Assembly: GCA_029263715.1 (NCBI GenBank)
Contig: JAJUFP010000006.1
Span: 1 to 64,000 of the forward strand
Reading direction: 5' to 3'
Source: Nitrososphaera sp.
GTDB lineage: Archaea; Thermoproteota; Nitrososphaeria; Nitrososphaerales; Nitrososphaeraceae
Length of the DNA: 64,000 bases
Shown: positions 24,680 to 34,803 of the stretch, piece after piece
Layout of the letters: each line of letters begins with the position of its first letter
Position numbering within the stretch: position 1 is the stretch's first letter
The notes under the pieces: model-generated
Databases searched by the model: none
The model's input: only the letters and a program-made list of their open reading frames with translations
What the model was told of the DNA's origin: nothing
Made by a program: the position numbers and the translations under genes

Positions 24680-26113
24680 TTGGACTTTAGAGAAGGTCTG
24701 ACATTTGACGATGTGCTTCTCGTTCCCAAACGGTCTCCTATAGTTTCCAGGTTGCAGACAGATGTCCGCACCCGGCTGTCAAGAAAGATCAACCTCAATA
24801 TCCCGCTAATAAGCGCGAACATGGATACCGTGACCGAGTCGCAGATGGCCATAGCCATTGCAAGGGAAGGGGGGATCGGTATCGTACACCGGTTCATGAC
24901 CATCGAAGATCAGGTGGACCAGGTCCTGAAGGTGAAACGGTCCGAATCCGTGGTAATCGAACAGCCATACACTGTCAGGCCTGACGTGACAGTGCAGGAA
25001 CTGAAGAAGAAGATGGCCGAATACGGTGTTTCCGGCATGCTGGTGGAAGACCAGGGCAAGCTGGCCGGCATCATTACAAGACGTGATATCACTTTTGAAA
25101 AGAATCTAAAGCGCAAGGTCTCAGACCTCATGACAAGGGACGTTATCACGGCCAAGGCCGGCACGACCATCGAGCAGGCCAAGGAGATCCTGCACAAAAA
25201 CAGGATAGAAAAGCTCCCGCTGGTAGACGACAAGAAACGCATTGCAGGGCTTATCACCAGCAAAGACATTCTCATGATGGAGCAGTACCCGCAGGCGTCA
25301 AAGGACAAGAAAGGCCGGCTTTTAGTAGGCGCGGCGGTGGGCGTTAAAGGCGATTATCTTGAACGCACAGAGGCCCTGCTTGAGGCCGGCGCCGATGCTA
25401 TAGTGGTAGACATTGCTCACGGCCACAGCGAAAACGCCATCAACACGGTCCGGATGATCAAAAAGGCGTTCCCGGATTGCGAGCTGATTGCAGGAAACGT
25501 GGCAACCGGCGACGGTGCGCTGGACCTCATACGGGCCGGCGTTGACGCCGTCAAGGTAGGTGTAGGCTCTGGCTCGATCTGCATCACCAGGGTGATCACC
25601 GGCTCCGGCGTCCCGCAACTGACGGCTGTTATCGACGCCGTCAAGGTATCCAAGGAGTACGACATCCCGGTAATTTCAGACGGCGGCATCAGGACTTCTG
25701 GCGATCTGACCAAGGCGCTGGCAGCCGGCGCGTCTTCAGTTATGGTTGGAAGCCTTTTCGGCGGCACGGACGAAAGCCCCGGCAAGACTCTTGTCAAGAA
25801 CGGCAAAAAGTACAAAATGTATCGTGGAATGGCTTCATTCTACGCCTCCCTTGGAAGAAAATACCGGGAGGAGGGGCCGGAGGTGATAGACTCTGACGAC
25901 CTAAACGACTACGTGCCCGAAGGCGTGGAGGCCATGGTTCCGTACAAGGGAAGCGTAGTAGAGATAGCAAGGCAGCTTGTGGGCGGCCTTCGTTCCGGGC
26001 TGAGCTACTGTGGTGCAAAGACCATCCCAGAGATGCAGCGCAACGCCGAATTCGTCAGAATAACATCGGCAGGTTACATCGAAAGTCAGCCGCACGACGT
26101 AGACCTCATGTGA
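24680..26113 (+). CDS. guaB: Inosine-5'-monophosphate dehydrogenase
   Basis: The 477-residue protein (TTG start) has the IMPDH barrel start [14 protein letters not shown], two CBS domains at about 93-205, and the active-site loop GSGSICITR with catalytic Cys301. The flap region [15 protein letters not shown] is also present. It oxidises IMP to XMP with NAD, the step before GuaA. The loop reads GSGSICITR rather than the more usual GPGSICTTR, a mild deviation around an intact Cys. A TATA-like CTTATAAT lies about 35 nt upstream. Confidence 0.96.
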   Translation: MDFREGLTFDDVLLVPKRSPIVSRLQTDVRTRLSRKINLNIPLISANMDTVTESQMAIAIAREGGIGIVHRFMTIEDQVDQVLKVKRSESVVIEQPYTVRPDVTVQELKKKMAEYGVSGMLVEDQGKLAGIITRRDITFEKNLKRKVSDLMTRDVITAKAGTTIEQAKEILHKNRIEKLPLVDDKKRIAGLITSKDILMMEQYPQASKDKKGRLLVGAAVGVKGDYLERTEALLEAGADAIVVDIAHGHSENAINTVRMIKKAFPDCELIAGNVATGDGALDLIRAGVDAVKVGVGSGSICITRVITGSGVPQLTAVIDAVKVSKEYDIPVISDGGIRTSGDLTKALAAGASSVMVGSLFGGTDESPGKTLVKNGKKYKMYRGMASFYASLGRKYREEGPEVIDSDDLNDYVPEGVEAMVPYKGSVVEIARQLVGGLRSGLSYCGAKTIPEMQRNAEFVRITSAGYIESQPHDVDLM

Positions 26114-26170
26114 AGCTGATCTCAAAGCCCGGCAATTACAACATGGTTTATCTAAGGCCTTGACGGCGTC

Positions 26171-26629
26171 ATGGTATTGGCATCGCCAAAGACCTTCTAC
26201 GCGACTCTGGGTGCCGGGGCTGTGTTCATTGTTGTAGGGATAGCCGCTGCCATATACTCCAGCGTGCCTGTAGATGTATCGCTTGACGGCACGCTAAGGC
26301 CGGGGCTGACCGATGTGCTTTCGCCGGACATGAATACCGGGAACACGGCGTCGGTCATGATTAACGGATCTGTTTTTGATGTAACGATTGAAGATCCAGA
26401 CAGGCAGGTCGTCAAGTCAGAAAAGGGCCTGTCAACATTCAGCTACGAGCTTACAGCCCAAAAGTCCGGCGAACACAGGATAACAATTACCAATACCGGC
26501 AACGAGGAGCTTGAAATAAAAGGACGCGCTCAGACCAAGGGAAGCCCGCTTGGCTTCAGCGGCCCGATGCTGCTCATGATCACCGGCGTCATAGTAATCG
26601 GCATGAGCCTGCGGTTCAAGAACAGATAA
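26171..26629 (+). CDS. Membrane protein with external GOLD-like beta domain
   Basis: An N-terminal hydrophobic segment (ATLGAGAVFIVVGIAAAIY) and a C-terminal one (FSGPMLLMITGVIVIGMSL) enclose about 100 residues of beta-rich domain (SVMINGSVFDVTIEDPDRQ, SGEHRITITNTGNEELEI). The order of anchor, beta-sandwich and anchor recalls emp24/GOLD-like proteins. This is a structural resemblance only. It is convergent with pheA, with 3 nt between stop codons. Confidence 0.6.
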   Translation: MVLASPKTFYATLGAGAVFIVVGIAAAIYSSVPVDVSLDGTLRPGLTDVLSPDMNTGNTASVMINGSVFDVTIEDPDRQVVKSEKGLSTFSYELTAQKSGEHRITITNTGNEELEIKGRAQTKGSPLGFSGPMLLMITGVIVIGMSLRFKNR

Positions 26630-26632
26630 TGC

Positions 26633-27466
26633 TCAGTGAAATTCTGCTTTCCTGTAAGAACCCAGGACTCTGAGGTACGATGTCTTGGTCTTGATGGCCT
26701 TGATAACCTGCTTGACTACCTCGTCGTCGGTATGGCCTTCAAAATCAACGTAAAAGTTGTACTCCCACGGTTTTTCCTTGGTCGGCCTAGACTCTATCTT
26801 TGTCAGGTTCAGGTTGCTTGCTGCGAACTCACCCAGTATGCCGAACAGGGCTCCAGGCTTGTGCTTGATTGAAAATATGATGGATGTTTTGTATCCTGCG
26901 TTTTTATCTATGGGCTTCTTTTTGACAGCCGGAGAAAGGACCAGGAACCTTGTATAGTTGTTCTTTCTGTCCTCTATTCCCTCGTCTAGGATCTGCATGC
27001 CGTACAGTTCGCCGGCCCTCCTACTTGCGATGGCCGCCGCATCCATCAATCTCTTTTCCTTTATCATCTTTACAGCGCCAGCAGTGTCGTATGCGGCCAG
27101 CGGTTCCAGCTTTTTCTTTTGCAGATAATTCCTGCACTGCCCAAGAGCCTGCGGGTGGGAATACACGGATCTTATGTCGCTTAACTTTACGTCCTTGTTT
27201 GCTATCATGCAATGCCTCACGCGCTGGTAGACTTCGCCGATAACCTTCATCTTTGTCTGCAGCAAAAGGTCGTATATCTCGCCTACGCTGCCTTCGATGG
27301 AATTTTCCACCGGAACAACTGCAAAGTCCACCTTTCCTTTTTCAGCGGCCTCAAAAACATCGTGGAAGGATTTGCGTGGAACCAGTTTGGCAGACGGGAA
27401 GTACTGCAGGACTGCCATCTCGCCGTAGGCTCCGCGCTCACCTTGGAAGGCAACCCTGGCTGCCAT
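26633..27466 (-). CDS. pheA: Prephenate dehydratase
   Basis: The 277-residue protein has the bilobal catalytic domain (VAFQGERGAYGEMAV at the N-terminus, VVPVENSIEGSV, and the NNYTRFLVL motif containing the TRF signature). A C-terminal ACT domain (KPGALFGILGEFAASNLNLTK then ESRPTK) follows, as in feedback-regulated enzymes that bind phenylalanine. It converts prephenate to phenylpyruvate. There is no chorismate mutase fusion. The start lies 7 nt beyond the csl4 stop, so they are probably cotranscribed. Confidence 0.95.
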   Translation of the reverse strand: MAARVAFQGERGAYGEMAVLQYFPSAKLVPRKSFHDVFEAAEKGKVDFAVVPVENSIEGSVGEIYDLLLQTKMKVIGEVYQRVRHCMIANKDVKLSDIRSVYSHPQALGQCRNYLQKKKLEPLAAYDTAGAVKMIKEKRLMDAAAIASRRAGELYGMQILDEGIEDRKNNYTRFLVLSPAVKKKPIDKNAGYKTSIIFSIKHKPGALFGILGEFAASNLNLTKIESRPTKEKPWEYNFYVDFEGHTDDEVVKQVIKAIKTKTSYLRVLGSYRKAEFH

Positions 27467-27473
27467 CCCGGAC

Positions 27474-28061
27474 CTACTTTCCTGATCTGTGTATTAGCCG
27501 GATCGTCTCTTTGCCGTAATCGTTGGTCAGTTTGCGCGGTTCGTAGGCTCCGCACTCGATGCATTTGATGGAATCGTTTATCCTGACGGTATCGCCGCCA
27601 CACTGGAAGCAAAGCGCATACAGCACGCCAAACTCCTTTTCAGCCACGGTCAGGTGCACGGTGGAATTCAAAAGGCTCACTACCCTTCCACGAACAATGT
27701 CGCCGGCCCTGAAGACGGGCCTGTCTCTCCTGTCGCGGCCTCCGCCCAGCCTTATTGAAGCTATGGCCGAATAGCCGGAAGTGGACTTTTTGTTGTTAAT
27801 GTACAGGATCTTGACGGAGATCATGCTGCTGAAAAGCATGTCTATGAAGCCCACCACTATGTCGCCGACCTTGGGCAGCATGGGCGAGTTCTTTTGTTCT
27901 ATCTTTACTGTGCGCCGCTTGAAATCGTAAACCTTGTTTCCCACAGCCGCGGATCTTACCATCCCGTCTGCAGCAATGTATGTATTCTTGCCGCCTTCAA
28001 ATTCTTCAATGGAGGCAAGCTGTTCTCCTGGTAATATCGGCTGATCATCTGTCTTGCTCAA
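27474..28061 (-). CDS. csl4: Exosome RNA-binding subunit Csl4
   Basis: The 195-residue protein has the N-terminal PGEQLASIEEF motif, a central S1 domain (about 64-150, VGDIVVGFIDMLFSSMISVKI to GRVVSLLNSTVHLTV) and a C-terminal zinc ribbon CFQCGG-x10-CIECG. Csl4 caps the archaeal exosome and recruits substrates or DnaG. The gene is divergent from cdc48, and the 156-nt spacer holds promoters for both. Confidence 0.93.
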   Translation of the reverse strand: MSKTDDQPILPGEQLASIEEFEGGKNTYIAADGMVRSAAVGNKVYDFKRRTVKIEQKNSPMLPKVGDIVVGFIDMLFSSMISVKILYINNKKSTSGYSAIASIRLGGGRDRRDRPVFRAGDIVRGRVVSLLNSTVHLTVAEKEFGVLYALCFQCGGDTVRINDSIKCIECGAYEPRKLTNDYGKETIRLIHRSGK

Positions 28062-28186
28062 TTCGGATTGAACACCGCGTCGGCAAGTTATAACTGTTTA
28101 TGGAATTGAAAAATGCAAAATTTGAAATTAATGGCTGCAAAATATGCGCGTTTCTTAAGGGTCGGCAAGAGCGAAAGATAATAAAG

Positions 28187-28195
28187 GTATAAAGA
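28187..28195 (+). promoter_or_regulatory. TATA-like promoter of cdc48
   Basis: GGTATAAAG lies about 25 nt upstream of the GTG start at 28218, consistent with transcription starting at or just before the start codon. The GTG choice is supported by this spacing and by the protein alignment ([13 protein letters not shown]). Confidence 0.5.
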
Positions 28196-28217
28196 CCAGT
28201 TAGTTGAAGGTGTTAAT

Positions 28218-30386
28218 GTGAGCCAGAATACATTATCCCTAAAGGTGCTTGAGGCGTACACAAGGGACGTCGGTAGAGGAGTAGCAAGGATCGACTACGA
28301 CTCGATGGACTCTCTGGGCGCATCAACTGGTGATGTTATTGAAATAAGAGGCAAACGCAGAACCGTTGCCAAGTGTTTACCGCTTTACCCGTCTGACGAA
28401 GGCAAGGGTATCATCCGGGTTGACGGTCTTGTGAGAAACAATGCCGGCATAGCGATAGGCGATACCGTTACCGTCAAAAAGATCAAGGCTGTTCCGGCCG
28501 AAAAGATCATCGTTGCGCCGCTGGAAGCAATTCCTCCCATCGATGAGCGCTACCTTGCCGATGCGCTGGAAAGCGTGCCGCTGATCAAGGGCGACAACGT
28601 CATGGTCCCGTACTTTGGCGGCAGACTCACGTTCCAGGTCATCGGCGTCACGCCGGCGGCAGACGCTGTCCTGGTTACCCAGAAGACGATATTCCACATC
28701 GCCGAGAAGGGCGAGACCATGAGGGGCGTTCCGCAGGTCACCTACGAGGATATCGGCGGTCTCAAGGAAGAGATCCAGAAGGTCCGCGAGATGATAGAGC
28801 TGCCCCTGAGGCACCCTGAAATATTTGAAAAGCTGGGCATCGAGGCTCCTAAAGGCGTGCTGCTGTACGGTCCTCCTGGAACCGGCAAGACCCTGCTGGC
28901 AAAGGCTGTTGCAAACGAAAGCAACGCGCACTTTATCAGCATATCCGGTCCGGAGATCATGAGCAAGTTCTACGGCGAATCAGAGGCCCGCTTGAGGGAA
29001 ATATTCAAGGAGGCAAAGGAAAAGGCTCCATCCATCATATTCATCGACGAAATAGACTCCATCGCACCAAAGAGAGAAGAGGTGACCGGCGAGGTCGAAA
29101 GAAGAGTCGTATCACAGCTGCTCTCGCTTATGGACGGCCTTGAAGCAAGAGGCAAGGTCATTGTCATTGCTGCGACCAACAGACCAAACGCCATAGACCC
29201 GGCGCTGAGACGTCCAGGCAGGTTCGACAGGGAGATTGAGATCAAAGTCCCAGACAAGCGTGGCAGGCTGGAGATACTTCAGATTCACACCCGCAACATG
29301 CCCCTTGACACGGACGTGGACCAGGACAAGATAGCAGCCGTGACGCACGGCTTTGTAGGAGCAGACTTGGAGTACCTCTGCAAGGAAGCCGCGATGAAAT
29401 GCCTCCGCAGGCTGCTGCCGGAGCTCAACTTGGAAGACGAAAAACTTTCTCCGGATGTCCTGAACAGGCTTATAGTCACCATGGGAGACTTTGAAAACGC
29501 GGTCAAGGAAGTCATGCCTTCTGCCATGAGGGAAGTCTACCTAGAATCGCCGGACATACCATGGTCTGCAATCGGCGGGCTGGAAGAAGTCAAGCGCGAA
29601 TTGCAGGAAGCTGTTGAATGGCCCTTGCGCTACCCAGAGCTCTATGCAAAGCTTGGACACACGATGCCCAAGGGAATACTGATGCACGGCCCGTCGGGAA
29701 CCGGCAAGACCATGCTGGCAAAGGCCGTGGCCACAGAATCAGAAGCGAACTTTATCAGTGTCAGAGGCCCGGAGCTTCTCAGCAAGTGGGTCGGCGAATC
29801 TGAGCGCGGCATCAGGGAGATATTCCGGCGCGCAAGACAGGCTGCGCCATGCGTTGTGTTCTTTGATGAAATCGATTCCATCGCTCCAACTAGGGGCATG
29901 GGCGGCGACAGCATGGTTACCGAGCGCGTAGTATCACAGTTGCTTACAGAGCTGGATGGAATTCAGGCTCTTTCCGGCGTCGTCGTTATCGCTGCAACAA
30001 ACAGAGCCGATATCATCGACCCGGCGCTGCTGCGTCCAGGCAGGTTCGACAAGATAGTGTTCGTGCCAATGCCGGACAAGGCTACCAGACAAAAGATCCT
30101 GGAGATTCATGTCAAGAACAAGCCAATCAGCCCGGACATCGACGTGGTCAAGATAGCCGAGCTGACGGATGGTTTCAGCGGCGCAGACACCAGCTCGGTG
30201 GTGAACACTGCCGTCTCGCTGGTACTGCACGAGTACCTCGCCAAGTATCCGACTCCAGAAGAGGCTTCCAAGCATGCAGCAGAAGCGCACGTGATGATGC
30301 GTCACTTTGAAGAGGCCGTCAAGAAGATAAAGACGCAGCGTGAAGGCAAGCCCGGAGAAAAAGTCACAGTACAGTACTACAGGTAA
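28218..30386 (+). CDS. cdc48: Cdc48/VCP-type AAA+ ATPase
   Basis: The 722-residue protein has the Cdc48 N-domain (double-psi barrel, about 1-180) and two AAA modules. D1 has Walker A GPPGTGKT at 218-225 and Walker [11 protein letters not shown]2 has GPSGTGKT at 491-498 and VVFFDEIDS. Both SRH regions keep AATNR and the RPGRFD arginine finger. The enzyme unfolds proteins with ATP, probably feeding the 20S proteasome. The C-terminus ends in YYR, which fits the HbYX proteasome-docking motif. Ser replaces the usual second Pro in the D2 P-loop. Confidence 0.96.
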   Translation: MSQNTLSLKVLEAYTRDVGRGVARIDYDSMDSLGASTGDVIEIRGKRRTVAKCLPLYPSDEGKGIIRVDGLVRNNAGIAIGDTVTVKKIKAVPAEKIIVAPLEAIPPIDERYLADALESVPLIKGDNVMVPYFGGRLTFQVIGVTPAADAVLVTQKTIFHIAEKGETMRGVPQVTYEDIGGLKEEIQKVREMIELPLRHPEIFEKLGIEAPKGVLLYGPPGTGKTLLAKAVANESNAHFISISGPEIMSKFYGESEARLREIFKEAKEKAPSIIFIDEIDSIAPKREEVTGEVERRVVSQLLSLMDGLEARGKVIVIAATNRPNAIDPALRRPGRFDREIEIKVPDKRGRLEILQIHTRNMPLDTDVDQDKIAAVTHGFVGADLEYLCKEAAMKCLRRLLPELNLEDEKLSPDVLNRLIVTMGDFENAVKEVMPSAMREVYLESPDIPWSAIGGLEEVKRELQEAVEWPLRYPELYAKLGHTMPKGILMHGPSGTGKTMLAKAVATESEANFISVRGPELLSKWVGESERGIREIFRRARQAAPCVVFFDEIDSIAPTRGMGGDSMVTERVVSQLLTELDGIQALSGVVVIAATNRADIIDPALLRPGRFDKIVFVPMPDKATRQKILEIHVKNKPISPDIDVVKIAELTDGFSGADTSSVVNTAVSLVLHEYLAKYPTPEEASKHAAEAHVMMRHFEEAVKKIKTQREGKPGEKVTVQYYR

Positions 30387-30403
30387 GTACTGCTGGCCCA
30401 CAC

Positions 30404-30417
30404 TTTTTTCATTTTTG
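30404..30417 (+). terminator. Oligo-T terminator after cdc48
   Basis: Two T-runs (TTTTTT and ATTTTTG) follow about 18 nt after the cdc48 stop, as is usual for intrinsic archaeal termination. No stable hairpin is needed or seen. Confidence 0.4.
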
Positions 30418-30524
30418 TTGATAAAAAATTTTCGCGCGTTGTCATGAATTGACGCCGCGCAACAATTTTGCGGGGCAATGTTTTTAAACTGATGGTTTTA
30501 TGATAACAACATCCAAAAAAATTG

Positions 30525-31871
30525 ATGGAAAATTCCCAAGTCCAACTGGTACAAAAATCAATACCGCCGCTGAATCGTTTTGTAACAGCGCTTGACATCA
30601 ACAATCTAGTCGCACAGTATGGCACGCCACTCTATCTTGTTGACGAGGATACCCTGCACGCCAAAGCAAGAGAGCTCCACAGAGCCTACTCTAAATTCCG
30701 GGGGCCAGTCAAGGTGGCGTACTCTATCAAGGCGAACTTTACGCCCGCGATAATCCGCGCATTCATGAAGGACGGACTGACCTTCGACCTGACTTCGCTT
30801 GGCGAGCTTTACTTTGTCAAGCAGTGCAAGGCAGATCCGGAGAACATCATCTACACCAGCGTCACCGAAGAACCGGATGAATATCTGGAAGTCCTTCGTA
30901 ATGGAGTCCGAAGAATAGTTGTCAGCTCACACAAGGGCATGATGAATCTGGCCATGGCTGCAGGAAAGCTGGGGGTCAGGCCGATGACCATGATTCGCGT
31001 CAACCCCGAGGTCGGCGTCAAGGCCGAGGTCCGCGCGTCGTACAAGAACGGCAAATTCGGAGTTCCGTTCAACGGCGGAACCATCGATAGCGCGACCAAG
31101 ATGGTCAAGCACATGATGGAAAGCGACCTTTTGAAGTTTGAGGGATTCCACTTCCATCTGGGTTCGCAGATCACAGACTTTTCCTGCTATACGCATGCGC
31201 TGGACAAGATGGACGCCTTCATGACCAAGATGAAGAAGGAGCATCCAAACTTCCATGTCAATACGTTTGACATTGGCGGCGGAACTCCGGTATTCTACAA
31301 CGACCCAGTACCTACGCCGGCAGAGATGGCCAAGAACCACGTGGACAGACTGGACCAGCTTGCAGAGAATCATGGCACTTTCACACTGATGATCGAGTCA
31401 GGCCGCTTCCTTGTGGCTGAATCGTCCATATTGGTATCAAGGATTGTAAATACCAAGGAGTACAACGAGCACAAGATAGTGATCGTCGATGCCGGCTACC
31501 ACATCTTGCTTGACGCCGCACTGCTCAAGCAGGAATACCCGCAGGAGATAATCCCGGTCATCGACAGCAATAACAGGACCACAAGCCTGGCAGCACCAGC
31601 CACGGTCAAAAACACACACCTTGCTGGAAGGCTTTGCGATACGTACGACGTATTTCCAGTCTCCAGGGCTTCAGACCTCAACGGGGCGGATGTCGGCAAG
31701 TACGTCTCCTTCTACAACGTCGGCGCCTACTCTGTGGTGTTCAACATGCCCTTCCACTGCCAGACCAAGCCGCCCATAGTCATGAAGGAAAGCGACGGCA
31801 AGTTCCGGCTGGTCAGAAAAGGGACTACCTATCAGCAGCTTTACACCGAAGAAGGCGGAGATCTGGCCTAG
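30525..31871 (+). CDS. lysA: PLP-dependent fold-III decarboxylase, diaminopimelate decarboxylase-like
   Basis: The 448-residue protein has PLP-Lys in KVAYSIKANFTPAI, the HFHLGSQI strand, the phosphate-binding FDIGGGTPVFY, and the second-subunit active site CDTYDVF with GAYSVVFNMPF. LysA enzymes normally have CESGD; CDTYD is closer to ornithine/carboxynorspermidine-type decarboxylases, so the substrate is uncertain. Ammonia-oxidizing archaea usually make lysine by the aminoadipate route, which adds to this doubt. The start is ATG 30525 (TTG 30522 precedes it), with TTTTTAAA about 40 nt upstream. Confidence 0.75.
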   Translation: MENSQVQLVQKSIPPLNRFVTALDINNLVAQYGTPLYLVDEDTLHAKARELHRAYSKFRGPVKVAYSIKANFTPAIIRAFMKDGLTFDLTSLGELYFVKQCKADPENIIYTSVTEEPDEYLEVLRNGVRRIVVSSHKGMMNLAMAAGKLGVRPMTMIRVNPEVGVKAEVRASYKNGKFGVPFNGGTIDSATKMVKHMMESDLLKFEGFHFHLGSQITDFSCYTHALDKMDAFMTKMKKEHPNFHVNTFDIGGGTPVFYNDPVPTPAEMAKNHVDRLDQLAENHGTFTLMIESGRFLVAESSILVSRIVNTKEYNEHKIVIVDAGYHILLDAALLKQEYPQEIIPVIDSNNRTTSLAAPATVKNTHLAGRLCDTYDVFPVSRASDLNGADVGKYVSFYNVGAYSVVFNMPFHCQTKPPIVMKESDGKFRLVRKGTTYQQLYTEEGGDLA

Positions 31872-31878
31872 TTTTTTT
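31872..31878 (+). terminator. Oligo-T terminator after the lysA-like gene
   Basis: Seven consecutive T follow the TAG stop almost directly, a typical archaeal termination signal. Confidence 0.45.
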
Positions 31879-31990
31879 ACAGATCTCTTGACATCTTTTT
31901 CAAGACCGTAGAACTGAAAGCAAAGCCGCGCAGGGTCTGGAACTGTTGTCTATAAAGGATAAATCAAGATCAACAACCAGGTACTAGCGT

Positions 31991-33316
31991 ATGACAAGAA
32001 AGGCCATCATCATCGGTGCTGCAGGAAGGGACTTCCACAACTTCAACATGTTCTTCAGGGAAAACCCGGACTACCAAGTCGTGGCTTTTACGGCGGCCCA
32101 GATACCGTACATCGAAAACAGAGTCTATCCGGCAGAGCTGGCAGGCAGCATGTACCCTGATGGGATACCGATTCACAGCGAGGAAAAACTCGAAGAGCTA
32201 ATCAAACACCATGGTGTCGATGAAGTCTTTTTCTCGTACAGCGACATTTCGTACGAAAACCTGATGCACCTTGCTTCCCGGGCAATGGCCGCCGGTGCAT
32301 CGTTCTGCCTGCTTGGAACAAAAGACACGCAGCTTGTATCCAGCAAGCCGGTTGTAGCCGTGCTAGCTACCAGGACCGGCGCAGGCAAAAGCACCATAGC
32401 AAGGATGGTGACTAAAGCCGCGCAGGAAGCGGGGCTAAAGCCGGCGGTAGTCAGGCATCCAATGCCGTACGGCGATCTCCGGGTTGCGGTACAGCATTTC
32501 AAAAGTTACGAGGACTTTAAGAAATACAGCATCACGGTCGAGGAGGAAGAGGAATACTCTGACCACATCGGAAGGGGCATCGATGTCTTTGCCGGCGTCG
32601 ACTACAGGCAGATACTTGAGCAGGCAGAAAGGATCTGCGATGTACTAATATGGGATGGAGGTAACAATGACTTTTCATTTTACAGGGCAGACTGCACCAT
32701 CGTCGTGGCCGACCCGCTTAGAGCCGGACATGAAACAGGCTACCATCCAAGCGAGGTAAATGTGAGGATTGCCGACGCCGTGGTGATAAACAAGGCCAAT
32801 GCCGCGACTGCAGAGATGATAGACAAGACCGTGAGATCCTGCAGCAGCATCCATCCTGGGGCCAAGATCTTCAAGGTGAATTCCGAGGTGACCGTTGACC
32901 GCCCAGACCTTGTCAGGAACAAGGCAGTACTCGTAGTAGAAGACGGACCGTCCATCACCCATGGCGAGCTTGGAGAGGGCGCCGGCGGTTTTGCCGCCAG
33001 GATGCTCAACTGTCGGCAGGTTGACCCCCGGGCAAACGCGGTGGGAACAATCAAGCAAGCATATGAAAAGTATCCGTGGATGGGCGCGGTCATGCCGGCC
33101 CTTGGCTACAGTGCCGAACAGCTGGCAGAACTTGAGGCCAGCATAAACGCAACCGACTGCGATGCTGTCATACTGGGGACGCCAGCGGACCTGAGAAAAA
33201 GGATCAAGATCCACAAACCTGCGGCAAAGGTTACGTTTGAAGGACGGGATGCCGGAGAACCGGCTTTCTCTTTGTACCTGAAAGAAATGTTTGGCAGGCT
33301 TAAAGGCAGGGCCTAA
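31991..33316 (+). CDS. P-loop NTPase related to cyclic 2,3-diphosphoglycerate synthetase
   Basis: The 441-residue protein starts with a Rossmann-like segment (KAIIIGAAGRDFHNFNMFFREN). It then has a P-loop in VLATRTGAGKSTIARMV (about 124-140) and a Walker B-like DVLIWDGGNNDFSFY, with VVADPLRAGHE after it. This order matches the COG2403 family named for cyclic 2,3-diphosphoglycerate synthetase of methanogens. Homologues occur in many archaea without known cyclic diphosphoglycerate, so the reaction is uncertain. acyP follows 30 nt downstream and may be cotranscribed. Confidence 0.75.
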   Translation: MTRKAIIIGAAGRDFHNFNMFFRENPDYQVVAFTAAQIPYIENRVYPAELAGSMYPDGIPIHSEEKLEELIKHHGVDEVFFSYSDISYENLMHLASRAMAAGASFCLLGTKDTQLVSSKPVVAVLATRTGAGKSTIARMVTKAAQEAGLKPAVVRHPMPYGDLRVAVQHFKSYEDFKKYSITVEEEEEYSDHIGRGIDVFAGVDYRQILEQAERICDVLIWDGGNNDFSFYRADCTIVVADPLRAGHETGYHPSEVNVRIADAVVINKANAATAEMIDKTVRSCSSIHPGAKIFKVNSEVTVDRPDLVRNKAVLVVEDGPSITHGELGEGAGGFAARMLNCRQVDPRANAVGTIKQAYEKYPWMGAVMPALGYSAEQLAELEASINATDCDAVILGTPADLRKRIKIHKPAAKVTFEGRDAGEPAFSLYLKEMFGRLKGRA

Positions 33317-33346
33317 CAATTTTAGCCCGGAAAGGGGCCATAAAGC

Positions 33347-33637
33347 ATGATGGAAGTAAATGGCAAGAGCCGCGCGCACATACTGGTCAGCGGCAAGGTG
33401 CAGGGAGTCTACTTTCGGCAGAACACGCTGATTGTTGCTACCGAGCACGGCGTCATGGGCTGGGTGCGAAATCTTCCGGACGGGCGGGTTGAAGCGGTAC
33501 TAGAAGGCGAGCAAGAAAATGTCAGTAAGGTGATTAAATGGTGCCACAGAGGGCCGCCAGAAGCACGCGTTGACGACCTGAACGTCAAGTATGAAAGTTA
33601 CACTGGTGAATTCAGGGACTTTACCATCACCGACTAG
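33347..33637 (+). CDS. acyP: Acylphosphatase
   Basis: The 96-residue protein has the acylphosphatase signature VSGKVQGVYFRQNT with catalytic Arg24, and GWVRNLPDGRVEA with catalytic Asn42. It hydrolyses acyl phosphates such as carbamoyl phosphate and 1,3-bisphosphoglycerate. It follows a gene whose named family makes a phosphoglycerate derivative, which hints at a metabolic link. The stop overlaps the convergent gene by 4 nt. Confidence 0.93.
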   Translation: MMEVNGKSRAHILVSGKVQGVYFRQNTLIVATEHGVMGWVRNLPDGRVEAVLEGEQENVSKVIKWCHRGPPEARVDDLNVKYESYTGEFRDFTITD

Positions 33638-33972
33638 CGGATCTTCTCGTAGGCCTCTGCTATCGTCTTCTTTATGCCTTCAGCTTCCTGCTGCGTCCTT
33701 ACCATGGCTCTGGTTGGAGGGCTTGCCCTGCTGGATCTTATTTCAATTACCAGATGATCCACCACAGGCTCGATGTCAAGAAAAGTGCGAAACGTCAGTG
33801 TCTTGGCGTAAACCACCCGATGCGGCCGCACTTCCTCTATCACGTTGGCACCAAGCGACATGGCAAATTTCCTGAGATCCAGCATCACAGACCTGACAGG
33901 CTCGTCCAGCTTCTCAAGGTGAGTCTCGAACTTGCCGCCGGAAGGAAACATGCCGAATTTCTCCATGCTCAA
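33634..33972 (-). CDS. DUF5655-like small protein
   Basis: The 112-residue protein (MEKFGMFPSGGKFETHLEKLD) continues with VIEEVRPHRVVYAKTLTFRTF and VIEIRSSRASPPTRAMV. This pattern resembles the DUF5655/DUF1801-like fold that binds small ligands or DNA-damage factors, from memory and tentative. It lies 18 nt upstream of the complete his operon end and could be an independent unit. Confidence 0.55.
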   Translation of the reverse strand: MSMEKFGMFPSGGKFETHLEKLDEPVRSVMLDLRKFAMSLGANVIEEVRPHRVVYAKTLTFRTFLDIEPVVDHLVIEIRSSRASPPTRAMVRTQQEAEGIKKTIAEAYEKIR

Positions 33973-33990
33973 AATATCGGATGGCCAGCA

Positions 33991-34803
33991 TTATATTCTG
34001 ATCTTGATGCCGCTTCGCTTCAGGTATTTTTTGACCTTGTCGACGGTGGACTTTTCATAATGGAATATGGATGCAGCCAGCGCTGCGTCGACATCGGCCT
34101 TGGCGAATACTTCAAGCATGTGGCGCGCCTTACCGCAACCACCTGATGCGATAACCGGTACGCTGGCTGATTTGCAGATGGCCCGGGTAAGCTCTATGTC
34201 GTAGCCGTTCTCGGTCCCGTCGGCATCGATGCTGGTTAGAAGGATCTCGCCGGCGCCCCGTGTTTCTACTTCCTGCGCCCACTTGGTTGCATCAAGGCCT
34301 GTGCCTTGCTTGCCGCCGTAGATCATCACTTCAAACCAGTATCTGCGGCCCTTTTTGTCTTTGAAGGTCTTTTTGCCCTCGCAGCCATCATCGCAGTACC
34401 GCCTTTTTACATCGATGGCAACTACCACGCATTGCTTACCGAAAATCTCCATGAGTTGGGTTATCAGTTCCGGGTTTTTGACAGCCGCCGTGTTGATGGA
34501 GACCTTGTCTGCGCCGGAAAGCAGGATGTCCCTGGCGTCTTCCAGCTTGCGTATGCCGCCCCCCACGGTAAAGGGGATGTCTATGACGCTGGCCACCTTC
34601 CTGACCACGTTTTTCATGGTGTCGCGGCCTTCCTGGGAAGCCGTTATGTCAAGGAACACAAGCTCATCGGCGCCCTGCTCGCTGTACTTTTTTGCCAGCT
34701 CCGCCGGGTCGCCGGCATCTTTTACATCGGCAAAATGTACCCCCTTGACTACCCTGCCGCTGTCAACATCCAGGCATGGGATTATGCGCTTTGCCAGCGT
34801 CAT
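33991..34803 (-). CDS. hisF: Imidazole glycerol phosphate synthase, cyclase subunit
   Basis: The 270-residue (beta/alpha)8 barrel contains [19 protein letters not shown] at the start with catalytic Asp in CLDV, then [40 protein letters not shown] with the second catalytic Asp, and IASGGCGK. With HisH it turns PRFAR into imidazole glycerol phosphate and AICAR. It is the last gene of the operon; its ATG overlaps the hisA stop as ATGA. Confidence 0.96.
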   Translation of the reverse strand: MTLAKRIIPCLDVDSGRVVKGVHFADVKDAGDPAELAKKYSEQGADELVFLDITASQEGRDTMKNVVRKVASVIDIPFTVGGGIRKLEDARDILLSGADKVSINTAAVKNPELITQLMEIFGKQCVVVAIDVKRRYCDDGCEGKKTFKDKKGRRYWFEVMIYGGKQGTGLDATKWAQEVETRGAGEILLTSIDADGTENGYDIELTRAICKSASVPVIASGGCGKARHMLEVFAKADVDAALAASIFHYEKSTVDKVKKYLKRSGIKIRI

